A stretch of 64,000 nucleotides of DNA. Source: Caldilineaceae bacterium (GTDB taxonomy: Bacteria > Chloroflexota > Anaerolineae > Caldilineales > Caldilineaceae). The DNA is taken from contig JAHBVH010000019.1 in assembly GCA_019637645.1 (NCBI GenBank), positions 1 to 64,000 on the forward strand. Reading direction: 5' to 3'. Position numbers and translations under genes: made by a program. The notes under the pieces are model-generated. The model searched no databases and was not told the DNA's origin. It saw only the letters and a program-made list of their open reading frames with translations. Shown in pieces: positions 33,160 to 43,152 of this stretch (positions are counted from its first letter, which is position 1; each line of letters begins with the position of its first letter).

Positions 33160-36100
33160 ATGGATCATCAGCTTGTTCCTGAATTTATTCTTTGTCAAGC
33201 CGCACAAGAGCGCTATGCAGGGGCTTTTCCAGCCGTTTGCCTTTTTGTCGATCTCGCTGGCTTTACCCCTTTTACCACAAGCCTCATGCACCATGGCGCA
33301 GAAGGGGCCGAAGTCATCGCGGATGTTCTACGCGCGCTCTTTGAACCCCTGATCGAAATTGTCTATGCGCAAGGTGGCTTTATTGCCGCCTTTGCCGGCG
33401 ATGCCTTCAAAGCCATCTTTCCCACGACTACCCCGGCTGTCTACCAACAGGCCCTGAGTGCAGCCTGGCAAATCCACCAGACCATGCAGCGACAACCCAC
33501 CCAAACGACCCGCTTTGGTGATTTTCACTTTACCCTGAAGATCTCCGTCGTCGATGGCTTGGTCACCTGGGGGATTTGGCAAGCCACGCCCACCAACGGG
33601 CTAGCCATGCGCCAACAGGCCACCTATTTTTTTGCGGGCGAAGCGCTAGACCGCTGTTTAGAGGTCGATAGCTTTGCCCCAGCCGGGACAGTCGTCATGA
33701 CCGCTGCCGTCCATGCCCAACTACCCCAAGCATTGGTCAAAGTTATCCCTAGCGGCCAGTACTACCAACTGATGGCCGTTGATCAATCCTGGTTAGTTCA
33801 TCGGCCACCGCTCCCCTTGGTGCCGCCTTCATCACTTGTCCCGCGTACCGAACAGTTCTTTCCCGCCGCGTTGTTACAATCCACAACCGTAGGCGAATTT
33901 CGGCAAGTAGTCACGGTCTTTGTCAATCTCCAGCGGCTACCCACGGCACAAGAGACGGCCAGTTTCCAACAGCGCTTGTTACAGTTGCTCAATCAATATG
34001 GTGGACATCTGGGCTTAGTTGGCCGCATCGGCATCACCGACACTGGCTGCACCCTGCTGCTCTTTTGGGGCGCGCCAACCAGCTATGAAAACAATCTCCA
34101 ACGTGCGCTGCATTGCCTATGCGATCTCCGTAGCGCCCTGCCCATGGCCCTCCGTGCCAGTATAACCCAGCAACTGGTCTACGCGGGCTTTGTCGGCGCG
34201 GCGCGGCGCGAAGAATATACTTGTTATGGCGCGTCGGTGAATGTAGCCGCGCGGCAGTTGGCTATGGCGCAATGGGGCGAAATTTTGCTGGATACCCACG
34301 CGGCACGCCAAGCACAGAGCGACTTTGCCATCACCGAACGAGGCTGGTATCTGCTCAAGGGGCTCGACGGGGCTCGACAAATTTTCCAGCTGGGGCAGCC
34401 CCATCCGACCGTCGCCCATTCTGTCTACCCTGTCCCCATGATTGGCCGCCAAGCCGCGTTGGCCCAGCTGTGGCGGGCCATTCAGCCGCTCCGCCAAGGG
34501 CGCTTTGGCGGGGTCGTTACGGTTGTTGGTGATGCTGGCATGGGCAAAAGTCGCTTGGTCTATGAATTCCAGCAACAGCTACAACAAGGCAAGGCCACTC
34601 CAGCGACCACCCCAGCCACCACGCATAGCCAGCCACTCACCTGGTTTTCTTGCCAGACAGACGAGATTCTGCGCCAGCCGCTCAACCCCTTTCTCACCTT
34701 TTTGCGCAGCTATTTTCAGCAGTCCGCCCATCAGAGCGAGTTGACCAATCAAACTTTGTTTGACGCCCGCTTGGATCAGTTATTAACCACCATTGCGGAC
34801 CGCCCCTTAGCGACCGAATTAGATCGCACGCGCTCCTTTTTGGCCGCCCTACTAGGGCTATACTGGGAAGGCTCGCTCTATCAACAAGTAGAGCCACAAC
34901 TGCGCGCCGAAAACACTTTGACCGCGCTCAAGACCTTTATCAAAGCCGAGAGCCTGCGTCAGCCTTTGGTCCTCTACCTAGAGGACATCCATTGGCTCGA
35001 TGCCGAATCAGCGCTCTTTCTGGAAAAGCTCACCCATAACGTCGATCCTTTTCCTTTTTTATTGCTCTTGACCACCCGTTCACCCGCGGGCACAGCCATG
35101 CAACCGGCGGCCATCTATCCAGTGCTGGCGCTGCCCGCCACCCCACAGACCACCATTCACCTGGCGGCCTTGCAAGCTCAAGAGATGGGCCAACTCGCCA
35201 CCCACTGGCTGGCTGGCCCCGTAACGCCAGCCGTTATTGATCTCTTGGTGGATCGCACAGCAGGGAATCCCTTCTTGGCGGAACAGCTCCTTTTCTATGC
35301 ACAGGAACAGGAATTACTGAGCTGGAGCGCTCAAGGGTGGCAGCTGCGCCAAGATGCCACGGCCCTCGCCGCCATTCGGGCAACGCCCTTGCCCGCAACC
35401 ATTCACATGGTCTTGACGGCGCGCTTAGATCGGCTCTCCCCCTTGGTCAAAGAGGTCGTCCAAACCGCCGCGGTCTTGGGGCAGAGTTTTGATCGCCGTG
35501 TGCTAGCCGCCATGTTGCCACAGCACGCCGCGGTCTTGAGCCCGATCGTCACCGCCGAGCAAGCCGATATTTGGGTCGCCAGCGACAACGATCCAACGCG
35601 CTATCTTTTTCGCCACGCGCTCCTGCGCGAGACGGCCTACACCATGCAATTGCGGGCCCAACAACGGACATTGCACCACCGTGCCGCGCAGGCCATTGCC
35701 CAAGTCTATCCCCAAGATCTGCCCTTGCACTATGCTGAATTGGTCTACCATTATCACCATAGTGAAGATTGGGAACAGGAAAGAAGATACGCGCAGCTTG
35801 CCGGTGACTATGCCGCCAACCACTATGATAACGAAAAAGCCATCACCTATTTGAGCCGCGCCTGGGCATTGACCGCCGAGAGCGCCTGGGCCGAACGCTA
35901 TGCCCTTGCCCTCAAGCAAGAAGCCATTTACAACCTGTTGGGGCAACGCCAAGCCCAAGCCCAAATCCTCGAAGTGCTGCACAGCTTGGCGACAAAGCTC
36001 CAGGACAACCGAACCGGCCAAGAGGTACGCTTGCGGCAAGCCTACTATCTTCGGGTCATTGGCGATTATGAAGCCGCGCTCACGGTGGTCCAGCAGTTGC

Positions 36101-37296
36101 TTGCCCACAACAGGCTATGGCAGGATCAGGTCATCGAAGCCAAGAGCTACCATAGTTGGGGACGCATCCTCTCCCAACAAGGACACACCCAAGCAGCGCT
36201 GCCCAAATTGGAACACGCGCTCACCATTGCGCGCCGCCTGGGCAATCGGCAAGGGGAAGGCGACAGCCTCTATGACATCGGCCACATCTATCAGGCGCGC
36301 GGCCACTATGCGCTAGCCGTCGCCAACTATGCCGAAGCCCTGATCCGCTATCAAGCACTGGGCCACCAGCGAGGCGAGATCAATTGTCTGCTTATGTTTG
36401 GGGTGATCGCCAATGAACAAGGGAACTATCCCGCGGCCCATCAACACTATCGGCAAGTGATCGCACGCGCCAGGGCCATTGGTTGGCGCTATGCCGAAGC
36501 CTATAGCCTGACCAATCTGGGCAATAATAATTTTGACATCGGCGACTACGAAGCGGCTTACACCTGCCACCAACAGGCACTGGAAATCTGCCGCGAGATC
36601 GGCGACCAGGAAGGAGAAGCCATCAGCCTGGATACCCTTGGCCTGATCTGGCAGCACCTGGGCCATGCAGCCCGGGCGCGCACTCATTTTGAACAGGCCC
36701 TCACCATCCAACGCCAGATCAGCGACCAACGCAGCGAAGGCTTTACCCTGACCCACCTCGGCCATACGCTCTATGCCTTGGGCGACTGCCAGGCGGCCAA
36801 GGCAATCTTCCAACAAGCCTATGCCCTGCGCCTGGAACTTCAGGAAGAGAGCCATGCCATTGATAGCCTGGCGGGCTTGGCCCGTAGTGCCTTGGGCCAA
36901 AACCAGCTACCCCAGGCGCTTGCTTATATCGATCAATGTATCACCTGGCTACAGACGCAAGGCACCGATGGCCTTGAATTTCCGGTGCTCGCCTACCTGA
37001 TTGGCTATCAAGTGCTCAGGAGCGCGGCCCAAGCGAATCTGGTTGCGCGTGAGCAGGCTCGGGCCTTGCTTACAGAGGGCTACGCCTTACTCCAGAGCCG
37101 CGCCGCCAAAATTCAGGACGACCTGCTGCGCCAACAGTTTTTGGAAGCGGTCTGGTTTAATCGCGCATTGATCGCCTGTTGGCAGCAAGAGCTGTCGGCT
37201 TTTGAAAACCCGACAGCGCTTGCACTAACCGTGGTAGGAAGCCCAGAACAACCAGAATATGCCGTCTGGGATTACCGATTGACCAACGGCAGGTAG
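33160..37296 (+). CDS. Tandem class III cyclase - AAA ATPase - TPR signalling protein
   Basis: From ATG 33160 the protein is 1378 residues. Cyclase domain 1 (about 23-190) keeps the metal aspartates D31 (FVDLAGFTPF) and D81 (FAGDAF) but lacks the transition-state Asn/Arg. Cyclase domain 2 (about 248-412) has lost the first metal Asp (FVNLQ) but keeps EEYTCYGASVNVAARQ (N361, R365). The two would complete one active site, as in mammalian C1/C2 and soluble adenylyl cyclase. An AAA_16-type ATPase follows: Walker A GDAGMGKS (457-464) and Walker B LVLYLEDIHWLD at about 604-615. About ten TPR-like repeats (about 900-1270) complete it. Probably a cytoplasmic cAMP-making sensor. Its last 25 bases overlap the converging FG-GAP gene. 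Confidence 0.88.
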   Translation: MDHQLVPEFILCQAAQERYAGAFPAVCLFVDLAGFTPFTTSLMHHGAEGAEVIADVLRALFEPLIEIVYAQGGFIAAFAGDAFKAIFPTTTPAVYQQALSAAWQIHQTMQRQPTQTTRFGDFHFTLKISVVDGLVTWGIWQATPTNGLAMRQQATYFFAGEALDRCLEVDSFAPAGTVVMTAAVHAQLPQALVKVIPSGQYYQLMAVDQSWLVHRPPLPLVPPSSLVPRTEQFFPAALLQSTTVGEFRQVVTVFVNLQRLPTAQETASFQQRLLQLLNQYGGHLGLVGRIGITDTGCTLLLFWGAPTSYENNLQRALHCLCDLRSALPMALRASITQQLVYAGFVGAARREEYTCYGASVNVAARQLAMAQWGEILLDTHAARQAQSDFAITERGWYLLKGLDGARQIFQLGQPHPTVAHSVYPVPMIGRQAALAQLWRAIQPLRQGRFGGVVTVVGDAGMGKSRLVYEFQQQLQQGKATPATTPATTHSQPLTWFSCQTDEILRQPLNPFLTFLRSYFQQSAHQSELTNQTLFDARLDQLLTTIADRPLATELDRTRSFLAALLGLYWEGSLYQQVEPQLRAENTLTALKTFIKAESLRQPLVLYLEDIHWLDAESALFLEKLTHNVDPFPFLLLLTTRSPAGTAMQPAAIYPVLALPATPQTTIHLAALQAQEMGQLATHWLAGPVTPAVIDLLVDRTAGNPFLAEQLLFYAQEQELLSWSAQGWQLRQDATALAAIRATPLPATIHMVLTARLDRLSPLVKEVVQTAAVLGQSFDRRVLAAMLPQHAAVLSPIVTAEQADIWVASDNDPTRYLFRHALLRETAYTMQLRAQQRTLHHRAAQAIAQVYPQDLPLHYAELVYHYHHSEDWEQERRYAQLAGDYAANHYDNEKAITYLSRAWALTAESAWAERYALALKQEAIYNLLGQRQAQAQILEVLHSLATKLQDNRTGQEVRLRQAYYLRVIGDYEAALTVVQQLLAHNRLWQDQVIEAKSYHSWGRILSQQGHTQAALPKLEHALTIARRLGNRQGEGDSLYDIGHIYQARGHYALAVANYAEALIRYQALGHQRGEINCLLMFGVIANEQGNYPAAHQHYRQVIARARAIGWRYAEAYSLTNLGNNNFDIGDYEAAYTCHQQALEICREIGDQEGEAISLDTLGLIWQHLGHAARARTHFEQALTIQRQISDQRSEGFTLTHLGHTLYALGDCQAAKAIFQQAYALRLELQEESHAIDSLAGLARSALGQNQLPQALAYIDQCITWLQTQGTDGLEFPVLAYLIGYQVLRSAAQANLVAREQARALLTEGYALLQSRAAKIQDDLLRQQFLEAVWFNRALIACWQQELSAFENPTALALTVVGSPEQPEYAVWDYRLTNGR

Positions 37297-40200
37297 AGCG
37301 AATGGGGAGCAGGCAGCAGCGCAGGTATAGTTACGGGACCGGGCGCAAGCCAAGGGGCATCCACCACGGTGACAGGTTGGTACTGTGCTTGGCGATGATC
37401 CCAAGTGGCAATTTCGGCCACGGCCTGCCCGCCGATGCCCAGTAGGACCGGCGCGCCAATGGCACCACAGCCATTGTTCGCAATGGCCGCCTTTACCTGG
37501 ATCTTATAGACCCACTGTTCACCCACCTGCGCCACTTCACCCGTGCCGCAGAGAATCCCATTGATCGCCGCCGTCACCGGCATACCCAAGCTGGGGATCA
37601 AAATACCCGCGCCGTCAATCGGGCCGTAGAAGGTCGTCGGGGGTAGCTCCCCAGTGGTCTCCGCGGCAGCGGCGTTGATCGTCGTCCCTGACGGCGGCAG
37701 CGCCACGGCAAGATAAGGCGTAATCGACTGGGTGGCATAGAGCCAATAGGCATGACCATAGTCGAGGGTAGTCAGGTCATTGACAAAGCTGGCTAGGTGT
37801 GGCTGCGCTTGGCTGACCGTGGCATCATAGAGCCGCCACGGCAGAGGAGCCGCGGGTGTATAGGCATAGACGCTGGTATAAGCCCCCGCCAGCGAAGCCA
37901 AGGCCGTCGCGACAGGGCGGTTCGTCGGCACGACATAGGCCAAGAAATTCCAGCCCGGTGTTAGTGTGGGCATTTCTACGGTGGCGAGCAGGGCATAGGT
38001 CCCTTGGCCTTGGCGGTGATTCTCTGGCATACGCGCCGCGGCCAGATTCTCGTCAACATCCAGATAGGTCGGCAGGCGTTGCCAAGCCGCGCGGTCACCT
38101 GCTGTAGCATCGGCAGGTAAGTAGTAGATCGTCAGAGTCTGTTCATAGCCCTTGGGGGTTTCCCGGTCAAGGTACTGGAACGCAATAGTGCGCGCCATGG
38201 GTTCCGCGGCAAGGAAACGATAGCCAGATCCGACGGGGGTCAACCACAGGGGAAGATTGGGCAAGTGGGGCAACGCTTGGAGCGAAGCCTCACCGCTATA
38301 GCCAACGATATTCTCCATTTCAAAGATCGTCACTTTGCCGTCACTGGAAGCAAAGGGCGCGCCGAGGAAACGACTGGTTGCACCAAAGCCCCGCCGGTTG
38401 TTTGGCCCAAAGCCGCGCCGATTATTCGGCCCCCACACTTGAGGATCCGCGCCAAAGCCCCGTCGATTATTCGGTCCCCAGCCCGTGCTGAGGAAAAAGG
38501 CACTCATGGCCTCGCGCGCGGGGCCTTCATCCGCTACCCACACCCGGATAAAGCCCTCAAACACAGGAGTATCCAGCGTGATGACGCCTGTAAAGCGCTG
38601 GGGTTGGGTCGGATTGTCCGGCTGTAAACCAATCCATGGGGCGCGGAGCAGAGTGGTTGTGGTTGGGGTAGTGGCTGGCAAGAGCTGGGCCTGGAGCGCT
38701 ACCCCTGGGCTCAACGGCTGCGTCACCGTGATCGCCAGTGTCCGCGAACTGACGGGGCTGACCATAATGTCGGGTTGCCACCCTGGCACAGCGGCCAAAC
38801 GCAGCGAGGTGCTGGTGGCGGTGATGGTCTCACAGCCGATCTGGGTAGGCGACTGATTGACCGCCAAGATACAGAGCCGATCCCCCGGCGTTGCACCGCG
38901 GACTTTGATCCGATCACTGCCGATGCCAGTATCTCCTAAGGCAATCACCGTGTCATCTTCGAGCTGGGCGGTCCCTTGGCGTTTGAAAAGGTAGACCTCG
39001 GCCTGACGCGCTTGGATCACTTCGCCGGTGTTGGCGTTGCGCAGGTCAAAATTGCGGGCGGGCAGGGCTTGGGCAAGCGGCTGCCCTGTGGGTGCGATCC
39101 ATCGCAGTTGGGTTACGGCAAGCGGCAGGGTCGCGGGGCCAGGGTTGACGTTGGCCGCGGATGACGGCGCATGGAGCCAGGGCAGAAAGCGTTGGATCGT
39201 TTCCCAGTCGGTGCGCCCGGTGGTGTGGGCCGCCATGCTTTTGTCGTGGCAATCGGGCTGGGCATCCCACCGATCGCGGGTGAGAAATTCTCGATAGGGC
39301 TCCTCATAGGTATTGGTCATAAAGCTGCCTTGGCAATCTATCTTAACCAGCAAGCCATCCTCAATCCCCAAGTAGTTGTCGGGTAGGAAGAAGAGATAGT
39401 GGGCCAATTCGTGGGCAAAGGCCAGCCACCAATCCTGACGTAATTCAGCCTCGCTTTGCCCAAAGGGATCCCAGAGCGGCCCCATACGCACCTGCCCTGG
39501 CAAATAGGCGTCGGTAATGAGGCCCGTCAAGCCAATGTCATGGGTGGGGGTGATCACCACGCCCCCCATGCTGGCGCGCGGTTGTTGGTTATTGGCCGCA
39601 TAGATCACCACATCCGCCTGATTCCACTGCTCCTTGGCCTGATAGAGCGTCACCTCTCCGAGCGCGGCTTGGCCTTCGGTGACATCAAAGAGGATCGCGG
39701 AGCTGTTTTGGATGGCGTTGCTCAAATCGGCCAAGAAGGTACCATCATTGCGGGCATCCCATTCCAAGGCAAGCGCCAAATTGAAGAGCACCAACGGACG
39801 GGCCGCTGAAACCGTCAAGGTCTGCACCCCAGCCGCTTGGACGGTGTAGGCATCGACCCCTAGGGCATTGGGCGTCGCGCTGCTGTGATAGAGCGTAAAG
39901 GCATGGGTCGCGCTGATGGGGGCCAGAGCCACCAATTGATCGCCCAAGGTCAGCGCGCCGCGGCCAGGGAAATAGCCATTGGCGTTAGTCCGCAAGGTAG
40001 CCGCCGTGGGCACCGGGAAAAGTTCGGCCTTACCCGTTGCGCCCACGGGTAAGCGATAGAGGAGCGCCCCGGCCATAGGCTGCCCGCTTTCATTCACCAC
40101 CCGCACTTGGGTCCCCCGCACGCGGAAGGGATAGCTCTGCGCCGCGGCATAGGGGTATTGATAGGGTTCGGGCTGGCGATGACGGCGGGGTTGGACACTG

Positions 40201-42845
40201 GGCTGCACTTCCAACCGCATCAGGACATCATCACTTTGCCCCCATAGGTTGCTGGCATAGACATCCCACTGAAAGAGATGTTGAGCGGCGGCGCCCCCTT
40301 GTAAGGTCGCCAACTGGCGGGTAGGGGTGTCGGCGGTGGGCAGGGCAGGCAACCACCGGCCTCCCCCATCGGGCGAGTAGTAGGCACGCAGATCCACCGG
40401 CTTGCCTTCGGGATCATAGAGGGTAAAGGGAATGGGAATGGTCCGTTGCGCAAAGATCGCTGCGGAGGCATAGGGACCAGCGCCGATGGTTAGTCCTGGT
40501 TGCCGGACGACCACTTGGGGCAGGCGCGCGGCGGTACGCAAGGGCTTGGTCAACCGTCCCTTCATCACACAGCCAGAGAGGTAGGGCAGCAGAGAGAGCT
40601 GTTGGGGCATAGCCAGCAGATCTACATCACCATCGCGATCCAGATCACCCGCGGCCAGGGTCAGCAACCGCGCGTCGAGAAAGGGTTCATTGAAGGCTGC
40701 GATCCCCATAAAGCGGCCCAGGCCATCGTTACGATAGACGGCATCGGCTTGGCGTTCGTTGGCGGCGATCAGATCGAGATCGCGATCATTGTCCAGATCC
40801 ACCAAGAGCACATTAACCGTGTTATCGGCCAACGACCCTACGGGTTGGCCTGGGCCAAAATTGCCACGGCCATCGTTGGTATAGATTGCATTGAGCTGCC
40901 CCATATTGCCCGTGACAATATCGATATGACCATCGCCATTAAGATCACCCAACGCCAGGGCTCGAGTCCGGTCGGTGCCATTGCCAAGGGGCCGTTTTTC
41001 AGAAAAGCCGCCGTTGCCGTCATTGAAGTAGAGCATATTTTGTTTGCCCAACTCTTGGCCTTGAGTCTCCTGACTGTTGGCCACCACCAGATCAAGATCG
41101 CCATCGGCGTCGAGATCCCCTGCGGCAATCGCCTGGGTGTCATCCGCGAGCAGATCGAGCGGCTGGCCCGCGGCAAATTGGCCCGCACCGGTGTTGAAAT
41201 AGAGCTGATTGGGCGCGGGCGTACTGATGGTGCGGCCCGGCTGGGTGCCCCGGCCAATGACCAGATCCAACAGGCCATCGCCATTAAAATCACCCGTAGC
41301 TAGCGTTGTGGCACCCGCCGATTGGGCATCGAGCTGTGTCCCGAAGACAAATTGACCATAGTTCGTTTGCAGATAGAGCGTTGCGGGCAGCGTAGGATGG
41401 CCGGTCAGCAGATCGAGCCGACCATCGCCGTTAAAATCGGCGGCCACGATCTGCGCTGCCGAATCTAGGGTAATGGGCAAGGCCAATTGGATCCCAAAGT
41501 TCCCTTTGCCATCGTTGAGCCGCATAATACCACTGCGTTGAATAATATCCAGATAGCCATCGCCATTGATATCTGCCACCGAATGCGGATTGAGCAGGAG
41601 GAGATCGAGTTGACAGTTAGCAAAGAGCTGATTCTGCTGATGATAGAGGGCGTTGGGGCCTACATTGCCCAACACAATGTCGAGCAAGCCATCGGCATTG
41701 AGATCCGCCACCGCCAGGGCGCGGGCCGTGTTATCGGCAGCCCCGAGCTCTTGGCTCACAAAGGAAGCTGAGAGCAAGAGTTCGTTGGTCCCTTGGTTAA
41801 GATAGACCTTGCTTTGGCGATCCGTAGCGCTTTGGGTGTTCCAAGCAAAGCCGCTGCCAACAATATCCAAATCACCATCGTGATCAATATCCACCAACAC
41901 CAGATCGCTGACCGCGGCCGTGTCCAGCCGGACCGAGCCAAAGCCAAGCAAGCCGCGGTTGAGCAGCAGACGCAGATCTTCACAGTTAGCTCCTGAACAG
42001 CCCGCCTTGGTGTAGCTACTGATCACATAATCGAGATCGCCATCGCCATCGATATCGCCCACGGCAAATTGATTCTCAAAACCTTTGCTGCCGCCAAAGG
42101 TCAGCGCGACACTTTGCAACGTGCCAGCACCATTATTGCGGTAGAGATAGAGCCGACTCTGGTTGGGCTGATTGCTATTGGGCTGAATCATGATCAGATC
42201 CAGATCGCCATCCCCATCCTGATCGATCAAGAGCGGGTTGAGCCCAGCGGGCAGGGTGGCGGCTTGGGTAAAAGCCCCTTGGCCATTATTCCAATAGACA
42301 GTGCTATTACCAGACTCCCGGCTAGCGATCAGATCCAGATCCCGATCACCATCCAGATCGCCTAACCCAAGCTGGTCTAGGCGTCCGGCAGCCGCGGGGA
42401 AGGTCGTGTGTAGGCGAAAGTTGCCTGCGCCATCGTTGAGGTAGACCTGGCTGGGGGTCTGTAAGGTATAGACCAACAGATCCAACGCGCCGTCATCGTT
42501 CACGTCACCAACAACGACATCCACAGCCTGCCCAGTGACCCCTACTGGGGTGGCCGTTCCATAATTACCAGCGCCGTCATTGAGGTAGAGATAGGTCAGA
42601 CCCATGTTGCCCACCACCAGATCGAGCGCACCATCTCCGTTCAGATCGCCAATAGCCAGGGCGTTGGTCTCATCGGCCTGGGGCAGCATGGCTTGCAAAA
42701 TAAAACGCAACGTACCACTTTGGGCTTTGGCCACCTGCCCCAATCCACCCGCTTCCGCGAGGAGTAGCAGCAACATAAAGGCCAGCATTAGGCCCAGGCG
42801 ACTAGAAGTGTAACGATACCACTGGACTTTCGTCTCACTTTGCAT
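37272..42845 (-). CDS. Giant secreted FG-GAP/VCBS-repeat protein with an HExxH metalloprotease-like site
   Basis: The 1857-residue protein has a signal peptide (about 1-42). About 14 FG-GAP/VCBS repeats then form a likely propeller at about 50-790, each with a Ca-binding core such as GDLNGDGALDLVVGN. A middle region holds AFAHELAHYLFFLPDNY (H1145, E1146, H1149), a zinc-protease signature resembling M6-type HExxHxLGLPD sequences. Later beta-sandwich segments include a run in which GPNNRRGFG occurs three times (about 1455-1488). The C-terminus is SLYLPLVNR, a short ending seen on Chloroflexota surface proteins. AAGGGGA precedes the ATG. Likely an extracellular adhesin or protease. Confidence 0.85.
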   Translation of the reverse strand: MQSETKVQWYRYTSSRLGLMLAFMLLLLLAEAGGLGQVAKAQSGTLRFILQAMLPQADETNALAIGDLNGDGALDLVVGNMGLTYLYLNDGAGNYGTATPVGVTGQAVDVVVGDVNDDGALDLLVYTLQTPSQVYLNDGAGNFRLHTTFPAAAGRLDQLGLGDLDGDRDLDLIASRESGNSTVYWNNGQGAFTQAATLPAGLNPLLIDQDGDGDLDLIMIQPNSNQPNQSRLYLYRNNGAGTLQSVALTFGGSKGFENQFAVGDIDGDGDLDYVISSYTKAGCSGANCEDLRLLLNRGLLGFGSVRLDTAAVSDLVLVDIDHDGDLDIVGSGFAWNTQSATDRQSKVYLNQGTNELLLSASFVSQELGAADNTARALAVADLNADGLLDIVLGNVGPNALYHQQNQLFANCQLDLLLLNPHSVADINGDGYLDIIQRSGIMRLNDGKGNFGIQLALPITLDSAAQIVAADFNGDGRLDLLTGHPTLPATLYLQTNYGQFVFGTQLDAQSAGATTLATGDFNGDGLLDLVIGRGTQPGRTISTPAPNQLYFNTGAGQFAAGQPLDLLADDTQAIAAGDLDADGDLDLVVANSQETQGQELGKQNMLYFNDGNGGFSEKRPLGNGTDRTRALALGDLNGDGHIDIVTGNMGQLNAIYTNDGRGNFGPGQPVGSLADNTVNVLLVDLDNDRDLDLIAANERQADAVYRNDGLGRFMGIAAFNEPFLDARLLTLAAGDLDRDGDVDLLAMPQQLSLLPYLSGCVMKGRLTKPLRTAARLPQVVVRQPGLTIGAGPYASAAIFAQRTIPIPFTLYDPEGKPVDLRAYYSPDGGGRWLPALPTADTPTRQLATLQGGAAAQHLFQWDVYASNLWGQSDDVLMRLEVQPSVQPRRHRQPEPYQYPYAAAQSYPFRVRGTQVRVVNESGQPMAGALLYRLPVGATGKAELFPVPTAATLRTNANGYFPGRGALTLGDQLVALAPISATHAFTLYHSSATPNALGVDAYTVQAAGVQTLTVSAARPLVLFNLALALEWDARNDGTFLADLSNAIQNSSAILFDVTEGQAALGEVTLYQAKEQWNQADVVIYAANNQQPRASMGGVVITPTHDIGLTGLITDAYLPGQVRMGPLWDPFGQSEAELRQDWWLAFAHELAHYLFFLPDNYLGIEDGLLVKIDCQGSFMTNTYEEPYREFLTRDRWDAQPDCHDKSMAAHTTGRTDWETIQRFLPWLHAPSSAANVNPGPATLPLAVTQLRWIAPTGQPLAQALPARNFDLRNANTGEVIQARQAEVYLFKRQGTAQLEDDTVIALGDTGIGSDRIKVRGATPGDRLCILAVNQSPTQIGCETITATSTSLRLAAVPGWQPDIMVSPVSSRTLAITVTQPLSPGVALQAQLLPATTPTTTTLLRAPWIGLQPDNPTQPQRFTGVITLDTPVFEGFIRVWVADEGPAREAMSAFFLSTGWGPNNRRGFGADPQVWGPNNRRGFGPNNRRGFGATSRFLGAPFASSDGKVTIFEMENIVGYSGEASLQALPHLPNLPLWLTPVGSGYRFLAAEPMARTIAFQYLDRETPKGYEQTLTIYYLPADATAGDRAAWQRLPTYLDVDENLAAARMPENHRQGQGTYALLATVEMPTLTPGWNFLAYVVPTNRPVATALASLAGAYTSVYAYTPAAPLPWRLYDATVSQAQPHLASFVNDLTTLDYGHAYWLYATQSITPYLAVALPPSGTTINAAAAETTGELPPTTFYGPIDGAGILIPSLGMPVTAAINGILCGTGEVAQVGEQWVYKIQVKAAIANNGCGAIGAPVLLGIGGQAVAEIATWDHRQAQYQPVTVVDAPWLAPGPVTIPALLPAPHSLYLPLVNR

Positions 42846-43152
42846 GAAAGGATTCCCCTTACTTTGGCCAGATTCCCGCCTACAGAACAGCTTTGCGGCG
42901 TAACTACACGTAATGACGGAGCATAGTAAGTTAAATTATATGGTATATTACACATCTTTTAACTTACTTTTGTCTTACTTTTTATTTACAGCTGTCAACA
43001 GAGAGGAATCGAGTCATTACCAAATAGGTAGGGAGAGGGTGGGTTTCGCTTTTTGGGTCCGGCAGAGACTTCCCCATTTTCTCTATATCAGAAGAATTTT
43101 CAAGTCACGGCTGCCACTTGAAACTCACACGAAATTCGTGTACACTATCCGC
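42846..43152. other. 307-base gap upstream of the toxin-antitoxin operon
   Basis: This gap separates the FG-GAP gene from the antitoxin. It is AT-rich at about 42920-43010. The antitoxin frame is open back to 42913 but the upstream part has no protein character. The only clear signal is the promoter/operator at 43118-43146. Confidence 0.6.
43118..43146 (+). promoter_or_regulatory. Leaderless promoter with embedded operator for the toxin-antitoxin operon
   Basis: TTGAAA (43118-43123) and TACACT (43141-43146) are 17 bases apart. The antitoxin ATG begins at 43153, seven bases after the -10, where transcription should start, and no ribosome site is present; the mRNA is therefore probably leaderless. 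Between the two boxes lies ACACGAAATTCGTGT (43127-43141), a perfect seven-base inverted repeat around one A, an ideal autoregulatory site for a ribbon-helix-helix dimer. Confidence 0.7.

Noticed and set aside
35503..36108. A 201-codon minus-strand frame
   Set aside because: It is antisense to the AAA-TPR part of the cyclase protein and lacks a ribosome site or family similarity.
40500..41303. A 267-codon plus-strand frame with repetitive sequence
   Set aside because: It is the antisense shadow of the FG-GAP repeats; its periodicity simply mirrors the real gene.
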